Shown here: positions 1-5,577 of the stretch, one piece after another
Numbering within the stretch: the first letter of the stretch is position 1
How the letters are laid out: each line of letters starts with the position of its first letter
The notes under the pieces: generated by a model
What the model was told of the DNA's origin: nothing
Seen by the model: the letters and a program-made list of their open reading frames with translations, nothing else
Databases searched by the model: none
Assembly: GCA_030593665.1 (NCBI GenBank)
Contig: JAUVGS010000138.1
Location: 1-6,185, forward strand
From: Chitinivibrionales bacterium
Lineage (GTDB): Bacteria > Fibrobacterota > Chitinivibrionia > Chitinivibrionales > JANQEN01
DNA length: 6,185 nucleotides
Reading direction: 5' to 3'
Position numbers and translations under genes: made by a program

Positions 1-1
1 T

Positions 2-143
2 ACTAACGCGGGATAAACCCGCAAGTAAGTTCCTTATCAGATTTCTTTCTAACCGAAGAAAGCATTCGGAATAAAGTATTGTAACAAATAAATTTGTAAC
101 CAATACCTAAAAAACAAGAAAGTAATCTGTAAGGTACTAATTA
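2..143. repeat. 142-bp structured intergenic repeat, left copy
   Basis: This is the first of two direct copies; the partner is at 5436-5577. The copies differ only at 62 (G/A), 123 (T/C) and 135 (T/C), all transitions, so 139 of 142 bases are identical. Three inverted repeats are visible. GCGGG (8-12) pairs with CCCGC (18-22) around a 5-nt loop. CCGAA (53-57) pairs with TTCGG (65-69) around a 7-nt loop. A longer arm pair at 76-89 and 92-106 has 12 canonical pairs and a small internal bulge. The three differences all fall outside the stems, which is only weak support for structural constraint. There is no open reading frame of note and no transposase nearby. I do not recognise the family. It could be a REP-like or MITE-like intergenic element, or a structured RNA or terminator. 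Confidence 0.9.
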
Positions 144-158
144 GTAATCATTATTCCT

Positions 159-188
159 TTGACAAAGAAAGGTGACGTTCTCTATCTT
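159..188 (+). promoter_or_regulatory. Probable sigma-70 promoter for the tyrA-aroA-nadK-recN unit
   Basis: A perfect -35 hexamer TTGACA (159-164) is followed after 18 bases by TATCTT (183-188), a 4-of-6 match to the -10 consensus. Transcription would start near 195 and give a leader of about 50 nt before the tyrA ATG at 243. The site lies just to the right of repeat copy 1, so the repeat would sit upstream of the transcript. It is called from consensus only, and the -10 box is mediocre. Confidence 0.45.
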
Positions 189-242
189 TTACACAGAGAT
201 ACATATTATAGAATTCATTTAAAAAGTGAGTATAGTACCAAT

Positions 243-1364
243 ATGAATACAAAAGCACAATTTCCTCCGAAGACCATAGCCATCTATAGTGTAGGACTGC
301 TCGGCGGTTCTATCGGACTTGGGTTGATGAAGTCAGGATTTACCGGCAGGATAATCGGTCTGTCCTCATTACCTAATATTGAAAAAGCACTCGCGCTGGG
401 GTGTATTGATGAGGGGTATCCTTATGACCAGCTTGTAAATATAATCGAAAAGTGTGACATTCTTTTTCTATGTTCACCTATTACGGTTATTCTTGAGACA
501 ATAGAGAAACTTGCGCAACTTGAATTACCGGAGAATCTTATCATTTCCGATGTTGGCAGTACCAAGAGCGTCATAGCAGAGACTGCGGTAAAGGCACTGC
601 CGGATCATGTGCATTTTATCGGCGGCCATCCTATGGCCGGGTCCGAAAAAAGCGGCCCAGCCGGATCGGATCCCTACCTCTTCCAGAATGCTATTTATGT
701 TCTTGCACCGCTGACCCCGGAGCCGGAAGATATCGACCAGGAGTTTGCCCAATTTCTTAAACAATATCTTGGGTGCCGGTATATCTTCCTTAAACCGGAT
801 ACGCATGATACCATTGCGGCGACAGTGAGCCATATCCCCCACCTGCTGGCTGTCGCTCTTGTCAACCTTGCGCAGGAAACTGAAAATAAGACCCCGGGAA
901 CTATGCAACTCGCGGCCGGTGGATTCAGAGACCTTACCCGTGTCGCTTCAGCACCGTTTAAAATGTGGCATGATATATTCCTGACAAATAAAAATGTTAT
1001 CGGGCCTCTTCTCGATGAATGCATCCGGATGCTTTCCGCCATGAAAGATAATCTTGAAGCTGATACCCTTGAACAAAGTTTTAATGCCGCCACTGAAACA
1101 CGTACCAAGATACCGGTTCACCACAAAGGATTTATTACCGCACTCCATGAAATACTCGTTATCGCGAAAGATCAACCCGGGGTTATTGCAACCATCTCAA
1201 GTACCCTGTCGGGGCATGATATTAATATCAAAGATATAGAGGTCATTAAAATCCGCGAGGGTGAAGGCGGTACCATAAAACTGGGCTTTGAATCGGATGT
1301 GATTGCACAATCAGCAATAAAGGTCTTAAACACCAGAGGTTTCTCGGCCTGGGAAAGGAAATAA
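243..1364 (+). CDS. tyrA: Prephenate dehydrogenase with C-terminal ACT domain
   Basis: The 373-residue product should oxidatively decarboxylate prephenate (or arogenate) with NAD(P)+ in the cytoplasmic tyrosine pathway. The N-terminal Rossmann fold carries SVGLLGGS at residues 16-23, where most TyrA proteins have GxGLIGGS, so the first glycine is serine. Family motifs follow: HPMAGSE (129-135), SHIPH (196-200) and GGFRDLTR (226-233), then a helical dimerisation region. An ACT domain from about 299 to 370 is the usual site of allosteric control by an amino acid, probably tyrosine. I chose ATG 243 because homology begins there. The frame stays open back to a TTG at 159, but those extra 28 residues look non-conserved and the TTG overlaps a good -35 box. 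The Shine-Dalgarno match is weak (GTGAG at 226-230). The stop is TAA, and the aroA-like gene starts 5 nt later, so the two are probably cotranscribed. The gene looks intact. Confidence 0.93.
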   Translation: MNTKAQFPPKTIAIYSVGLLGGSIGLGLMKSGFTGRIIGLSSLPNIEKALALGCIDEGYPYDQLVNIIEKCDILFLCSPITVILETIEKLAQLELPENLIISDVGSTKSVIAETAVKALPDHVHFIGGHPMAGSEKSGPAGSDPYLFQNAIYVLAPLTPEPEDIDQEFAQFLKQYLGCRYIFLKPDTHDTIAATVSHIPHLLAVALVNLAQETENKTPGTMQLAAGGFRDLTRVASAPFKMWHDIFLTNKNVIGPLLDECIRMLSAMKDNLEADTLEQSFNAATETRTKIPVHHKGFITALHEILVIAKDQPGVIATISSTLSGHDINIKDIEVIKIREGEGGTIKLGFESDVIAQSAIKVLNTRGFSAWERK

Positions 1365-1369
1365 TTCTT

Positions 1370-1816
1370 GTGTTGGAATTACAACGAGCAAAAGAGATAG
1401 CCGGAACAGTCGCCCTGCCAACGAATCCGGATTTTTTTCTGGTAAGTCTTTTTTGTGCTCTGGCGGCACAAAAACGCACAACAGTTTCTCCTGTTGCCGA
1501 AACACCCCTTATTTCATACTACAAGGAAATATTTTCAGACCACCTCTCAATTTCTCAAAAGGGAGCCTCCTGTGAGATTGTACCGAAAGAGGAAGAGGTT
1601 CCATCACCAATTCATTTATCGTATAACGATCTCCCCTATCCTGCTTTTATTGTTTTCCTTCTTCTCGGACTCAAAAAAACAATTTTATTTAAAGACCTTC
1701 CCACAAAACGCCTTGAAGTATGGCAGAAGCAGACAGCCTTTTTCGGTTATTCTCTCGAATCAATACAGGCTGACGACGCAACTGCGTTAACACTTTCTTC
1801 TATGGCACGTTTATAG
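1370..1816 (+). pseudogene. AroA-like (EPSP synthase fold) gene, N-terminal fragment, frameshifted
   Basis: GTG 1370 follows AAGGAAA upstream and lies 5 nt after tyrA. The 148-residue frame resembles the first part of EPSP synthase (3-phosphoshikimate 1-carboxyvinyltransferase): it opens with the strand IAGTVALP, then a helix ending ALAA, in the order expected for the family. The signature LPGDKS-x-x-x-R, which binds phosphate and PEP, reads LPTNPD and has no arginine. The GNAGTxxR motif is also not recognisable around YNDLPYP. The frame stops at TAG 1814-1816. EPSP-synthase-like sequence resumes in a different frame, with the switch between about 1795 and 1813, near CTTTCTTCTATGG. Restoring the frame needs one added base or two removed. 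AroA beside TyrA is a common arrangement. Fold membership is inferred from motif order and context; a MurA-like relative of the same superfamily is less likely. Confidence 0.68.
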
Positions 1817-1845
1817 TACCAGAAGACATTCTTGATATAAACAGT

Positions 1846-2721
1846 ATGCACCAATGCCTTGGACTTGCTTTTGGATTAAAAAAGCAACTCGTCTTTACTA
1901 TTGATCATCAATTCCAAAGCCCGCTCAGACACCTTCTTCCAGTTTTTGGATACGAGCTGCAAATAAAAAGTAATTATGAAAAAAAAGAGAAAAGTCCCCT
2001 TGAGAAAAGAATGCGATTTTTTGCACCAAAGCTCCTGAAAAAAACCGACTCGAAATTATCTTTTACTACATCTATTGATTTCAGGGCCACCGGCACTGAA
2101 AATGTTTCTGTTACTCTTCCGGGAGATGACATACTCGCTGCCATACTGTTGACAGCAAAAAGTCTCATTCAGAAAGGACAGTTGGTTCTCGGCAACGTAC
2201 CACTGGAACCGTGGAGCTGCGCGGCGCTGAATTATATCCGTAAAATGGGATGTCCCATAGGCATACAGGAAGACCGGCAGACCTCATTTGGTTCCACCGG
2301 TATCGTCAGTCTACAAAAATTCAATCGGATTGGACATAAAATGGAATGTACGCCCTTATTCCACTACCGTCGGCAATTGCCGGCAATGGTGGTAATTGCT
2401 ACGTTTGCAAAAGGGCAATCATTATTTCGCGCCCTGGATGACTTGCGGAATGACACCCCCGATCCGATAGAGCAATTGCTCACCTGCATCCATCTTTTAG
2501 GCGGACGTCACGGTGAGATGCCCGATGGTATTGTTGTTGACGGTGCAAAACAATATGATGGTTTTGATCTGGAGGATTCGTACTCTGCCGCATTAAGTGG
2601 TGCGCTGGTGGCAGCAGGCCTTAAATGTACCGGTACAACAAGCATCAACGATACTGCAATAGTAAAACGGTGGCCTGACTTTAAAAATATCATAAACACT
2701 ATGTGTACCTTTAGAACGTAG
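1846..2721 (+). pseudogene. AroA-like gene, C-terminal fragment, catalytic motifs degenerate
   Basis: This frame is open from 1774; the first ATG is 1846, but homology begins upstream at GTFIVPEDILDIN (about 1804-1842). It covers the rest of the enolpyruvyl transferase fold. SMHQCLGLAFG sits where EPSP synthases have SSQ-x-x-SALL. VTLPGDDILAA matches the GDxSSAA strand, YIRKMG the xLxxMGA helix, and LPAMVVIATFAKG the IPxxAxxAAFAxG helix. Several catalytic motifs are lost: the LRxKESDR motif reads LRNDTPDP, and the DHRxAM motif reads EDSYSA. The lysine and fold near the C terminus (VKRWPDF, compare AKTFPDY in E. coli) remain. It ends in tandem stops TAG-TAA (2719-2724). Together with the upstream fragment the rebuilt protein would be about 450 residues, close to the usual 430. 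So even without the frameshift this may not be an active EPSP synthase. It could be a decayed paralogue or a non-catalytic derivative. Confidence 0.68.
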
Positions 2722-2814
2722 TAACTGATTTTAAATTTCTTTGAGCGGTTAAAAGTGGATCCCGAACAAAATATGTTTTTACTTTTTCATAAAAGAAGAG
2801 TGAATGAACGATCC

Positions 2815-2849
2815 AATCTATAATCACAAATCCACAATCTAAAATCCTA
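2815..2849. repeat. Heptad AATC short tandem repeat in the aroA-nadK gap
   Basis: AATC recurs at 2815, 2822, 2829, 2836 and 2843, exactly every 7 bases, with a variable A/C/T-rich trinucleotide between copies. It lies inside the 143-bp gap 2722-2864, the only sizeable non-coding stretch inside the transcription unit. The rest of that gap is AT-rich, and I see no convincing terminator or promoter in it. Degenerate 7-bp-period repeats occur between genes in several bacterial groups and are usually treated as neutral or replication-slippage products. Confidence 0.7.
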
Positions 2850-2854
2850 TTTAC

Positions 2855-2860
2855 GAGGTG
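2855..2860 (+). promoter_or_regulatory. Ribosome binding site that fixes the nadK GTG start
   Basis: GAGGTG stands 4 nt before GTG 2865. An ATG overlaps at 2863-2865, but it is followed at once by TGA, so it cannot open a gene. GTG 2865 is the only start that gives the expected NAD kinase N terminus (MKKINSFGIIA). This shows that the frame before the in-frame TAG is a genuine translation start. Confidence 0.7.
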
Positions 2861-2864
2861 CGAT

Positions 2865-3758
2865 GTGAAAAAAATCAATTCATTTGGTATCATTGCATTC
2901 AAGCAGTCAAAGCAGATACGGTCAGTTCTTTCTAAAATCCAGTCATGGTAGGAATCAACTCCTGTTTCCGTTCTTTTCCACCCCGCACTGAAGAAACAGC
3001 TCCCATCCAGTGCCCGGGTCGCCCGTAGCGAAAAAAGTCTTATAAATAATTGCGAGGCTCTCGTATCTATCGGTGGTGACGGTACCTTCCTTTCAGTTGC
3101 ACACATGGTTAAATTCAACGAAAAACCAATTATCGGTATTAACCTCGGTGGCCTTGGTTTCTTAGCCGATATAGACCTGGAAAGTATCGAAGATAACCTC
3201 CTGAAAATGCATAAGGGAAATTATCTTGCCATCAGCCGCATGGTGTTAAAAGCAGTACTCGTGCGAAATAAGAAAACTATTCATACCTTTCACGCCTTGA
3301 ATGATATCTTTATTAATCGCTATGCACTACCGAAACTATCTTCTATTTCAGCGTGGTACGGGAAAGAATATATAACCGATTTTCAATCAGACGGTGTTAT
3401 TGTAGCCACGCCAAGCGGTTCAACGGCATATTCTCTGGCCGCAGGCGGACCTATTGTTGAACCGACGGTCCGCGCGTTTCTGTTAACCCCCATCTGTCCC
3501 CATTCATTGACGGAACGAACGATTATTCTACCATCAGAAAAAAATATCCGTCTTATAATCAACAAAAAGAATCCTGAACTGCTGCTCAGCGCAGACGGCC
3601 TTGATTCAATTAAGCTAAAAAACGACGATGAGATCGTTATCTCTTATCAGGGAGATAAAGCGAATCTCATTCAATGTGCGGAGAATTCGTATTTCACATC
3701 ACTGAGAAAGAAACTATCCTGGGGCCGGGACTATAAGCAGTGGAGAAACCGTCAATGA
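2865..3758 (+). pseudogene. nadK: NAD kinase interrupted by an in-frame TAG at codon 29
   Basis: NAD kinase phosphorylates NAD+ to NADP+ using ATP or polyphosphate in the cytoplasm. From GTG 2865 the frame would give 297 residues, the normal family length. It has the N-terminal strand SFGIIA, the nucleotide-binding GGDGTFL at 70-76, a LNDIFINR motif (family LNE/LND), and the long conserved block SDGVIVATPSGSTAYSLAAGGP with downstream TERTIILP. Only codon 29 (TAG, 2949-2951) breaks it, between SKIQSW and ESTPVSVLFHP; the flanking sequence aligns smoothly, as expected for a single substitution such as CAG to TAG. After the stop the first ATG is 3105, beyond GGDGT, so reinitiation there would give a 217-residue protein without its catalytic loop. 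No ATG, GTG or TTG lies between. The gene end overlaps recN by 4 nt. It may be a sequencing error, a true null, or a read-through stop. Confidence 0.85.
3742..3758 (+). promoter_or_regulatory. recN ribosome binding site and ATGA coupling with nadK
   Basis: GGAG (3742-3745) lies 9 nt before ATG 3755. That ATG overlaps the nadK TGA (3756-3758) as ATGA, a typical layout for translational coupling. This favours ATG 3755 over the in-frame GTG at 3740 as the recN start. If ribosomes stop early at the nadK TAG, coupled translation of recN could fall unless they restart at ATG 3105 or load here directly. Confidence 0.65.
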
Positions 3759-5440
3759 TCCGGGAAGTTTCCATAAAGAACTACGCTCTTATTAACGAAT
3801 TGACTATTGCATTCACCCATGGATTCTCAGTCTTTACCGGAGAAACCGGTGCCGGTAAATCAATCCTGATTGGTGCCATAGGTCTCTTGCTCGGTGAACG
3901 GGCATCATCGGAACATGTGCGTAGCGGAGCTGAAGAGGCAGAAATAAATGGTGTTTTCGAACTGAATACTATCTCGCATGCACTTTCAAACGAACTTGCT
4001 CAAGCGGATATTACCCTCGATAATAACACTCTTATTATTCGACGTATCATTTCAAAAACCGGAAGAAATCGCATTCATATCAACCAGATACCGGTACCGC
4101 TTGCTACACTCAAAGCGGTCGGCAACTACCTGATAGATTTTCATGGTCAACATGAGCACCAATCATTATTGAGGCAGGAAACTGCCAATATCCTGATAAA
4201 CGATCTCGCTGAAGTTAAATCTATCTGGGAGACCTATTCTTCTGCCTACCACGAATATGCCGGCATTAAGACTGAGCTGGATAATTTTGACAGAAATGCA
4301 GCAGCCCTTACGCAGAAACGTGATTTTATAGAATTTCAGTATAACGAACTCACAAATCTGCAGCTCAAACCCGATGAAGAACATACACTTGAAGAGGAAT
4401 ATTCCCTGCTCTCTTCAGCGACGGAACGATGTGAATGCATCTCAAATATCATAGTCCTCATTGAAGGAAACGAAGGGACTGCCGCACTTGAGCGCACAAT
4501 CACGCATATACGAAAAAATCTTGACACCCTTCAAAAATTTGATTCTTCCGCAGCACCCTGGAAAGAAGATTTAGAAAACAGCATCACCTTCTTTTCTGAA
4601 TTAAACACCTTTTGTACTACCTATCTTGAAAAATCTGAGGCACTAGGAAATCCGGCGCGGTTGGAACATATTAACAGTCGTTTGGCAAAGATACAGCGTC
4701 TTAAAAAGAAATACAACTGCAACGGCAATGAGCTGATAACAAAACAACACCATCTCAAAAAACAACTTGACGCAATAGAAAATACCGGCGCTGATCGATC
4801 ATTGCTTGAGAAAAAAGTTACCCAGGCAGAAAAAGAGTGCCGTACCTGTGCCGGGAAACTATCATCATCCCGGAAAACAGCAGCACAACACTTTGACCAG
4901 GAAATTTCACAGCACATGGAAAGACTTGGTTTCCCGGGTGGTGAGTGGAGGACAGTATTTTCTTCTGAATCAGATCTTACGGTAAATGGTTTTGAACAAT
5001 CACTGTTTGAGGTACGAACCAACAAAGGAGAGCCTTTCCTGTCACTGATAAAAACCGCGTCCGGCGGTGAGATTTCACGGCTTATGCTTGCTATTAAAAC
5101 GGTGCTTGCCGCGCAGGATAATATCCCCATTCTTATTTTTGATGAAATCGACGCCGGCATCGGTGGTCATCTTGCAAAGGAAGTTGCCAAATCAATGTAT
5201 GCGCTCAGCCATTCTCACCAGGTTATCTGCATCTCACATCTTCATCAAATCGCATCAATCACCGACCATCATTATCGCGTATTCAAAGAGACAGAACAGG
5301 ACAGGACTATTACCAAAGTGCAACTGCTTACTGAAAAGAAAAGAATAGAGGAGATAGCGCGTATGTTAGGGAGTGATTCATCAATTACGAAAAAACATGC
5401 TGAAGAATTGCTAACGACCTACAGTCATAACAGAAACTAA
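3755..5440 (+). CDS. recN: DNA repair protein RecN
   Basis: The 561-residue product is a cytoplasmic SMC-like ATPase recruited to double-strand breaks, where it holds DNA ends or sister chromatids for RecA-dependent repair. The N-terminal head half begins MIREVSIKNYALI and carries Walker A GETGAGKS (29-36) in the setting FSVFTGETGAGKSIL, diagnostic for RecN. A FHGQHEHQSLL motif follows, as in most RecN proteins. The middle (about 150-390) is rich in Glu, Lys, Gln and Leu, consistent with two coiled-coil arms shorter than those of SMC proteins. The C-terminal head half has the ABC signature TASGGEISR (434-442), Walker B ILIFDEIDAGIGG with D463 and E464, and an H-loop in ICISHLHQIA, where THLPQIA is more usual. 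Length is typical (about 550-570) and I see no damage. It is last in the unit, and its TAA stop (5438-5440) lies inside repeat copy 2. An SOS (LexA) box is not evident just upstream, where the gene overlaps nadK. Confidence 0.96.
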   Translation: MIREVSIKNYALINELTIAFTHGFSVFTGETGAGKSILIGAIGLLLGERASSEHVRSGAEEAEINGVFELNTISHALSNELAQADITLDNNTLIIRRIISKTGRNRIHINQIPVPLATLKAVGNYLIDFHGQHEHQSLLRQETANILINDLAEVKSIWETYSSAYHEYAGIKTELDNFDRNAAALTQKRDFIEFQYNELTNLQLKPDEEHTLEEEYSLLSSATERCECISNIIVLIEGNEGTAALERTITHIRKNLDTLQKFDSSAAPWKEDLENSITFFSELNTFCTTYLEKSEALGNPARLEHINSRLAKIQRLKKKYNCNGNELITKQHHLKKQLDAIENTGADRSLLEKKVTQAEKECRTCAGKLSSSRKTAAQHFDQEISQHMERLGFPGGEWRTVFSSESDLTVNGFEQSLFEVRTNKGEPFLSLIKTASGGEISRLMLAIKTVLAAQDNIPILIFDEIDAGIGGHLAKEVAKSMYALSHSHQVICISHLHQIASITDHHYRVFKETEQDRTITKVQLLTEKKRIEEIARMLGSDSSITKKHAEELLTTYSHNRN

Positions 5441-5577
5441 CGCGGGATAAACCCGCAAGTAAGTTCCTTATCAGATTTCTTTCTAACCGAAGAAAACATT
5501 CGGAATAAAGTATTGTAACAAATAAATTTGTAACCAATACCTAAAAAACAAGAAAGCAATCTGTAAGGCACTAATTA
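5436..5577. repeat. 142-bp structured intergenic repeat, right copy
   Basis: This direct copy of 2-143 is offset by 5434 bases. It spans the whole 130-bp gap between the convergent recN and M23 genes and runs a few bases into each. The left edge starts in the last sense codon of recN and includes its TAA. The right edge includes the TAG of the M23 gene (5571-5573, read on the minus strand) and two bases of its last codon. The three hairpins fall at 5442-5456, 5487-5503 and 5510-5540. The position between converging genes suits a two-way transcription stop, but only one hairpin is next to a U-rich run. Confidence 0.9.
5504..5540 (-). terminator. Possible intrinsic terminator for the M23 gene within the repeat
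   Basis: On the minus strand, a long imperfect hairpin (5540 to 5510, 12 canonical pairs, AT-rich) is followed by TTTATT, 31 nt after the M23 stop. The stem is weak in GC and the U-run is short, so it would be an inefficient terminator if it acts at all. The same structure exists in the left copy at 70-106. In the plus direction none of the three hairpins is followed by a clear U-tract. Confidence 0.3.

Noticed and set aside
159..242. TTG 159 as the tyrA start, adding 28 residues
   Set aside because: The extra residues look non-conserved, there is no Shine-Dalgarno, and TTG 159 is part of a perfect TTGACA -35 box. ATG 243 matches the normal TyrA N terminus.
525..1175. Several open frames on the minus strand within tyrA
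   Set aside because: All are antisense to clear TyrA motifs and have no recognisable domains or start signals.
1837..2721. The second AroA frame as an independent intact gene starting at ATG 1846
   Set aside because: It has no Shine-Dalgarno before ATG 1846, starts in the middle of the fold, and homology continues upstream of that ATG in the same frame.
2711..3118. 135-residue open frame on the minus strand over the aroA-nadK gap
   Set aside because: It runs antisense to the nadK N-terminal half including GGDGT, resembles no family I know, and is explained as a shadow of that coding sequence.
4621..5160. 179-residue open frame on the minus strand inside recN
   Set aside because: It is fully antisense to the recN C-terminal half with its signature and Walker B motifs. 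The Ser/Cys-rich composition is typical of a shadow frame.
5442..5456. GCGGG/CCCGC hairpin as the intrinsic terminator of recN
   Set aside because: It lies right after the stop and is GC-rich, but the bases that follow (AAGTAAG) have no U-tract, so Rho-independent termination is not supported.
2949..5573. Genome-wide reassignment of TAG to a sense codon to explain nadK
   Set aside because: TAG also ends the M23 gene at 5571-5573. If it were sense, that protein would run on through the repeat and into the antisense of recN to TAA at 5385-5387, which is implausible. One TAG is too little evidence for recoding.
2..5577. CRISPR array or insertion sequence ends
   Set aside because: There are only two copies, 5.4 kb apart, direct rather than inverted, with no transposase or cas gene between them.
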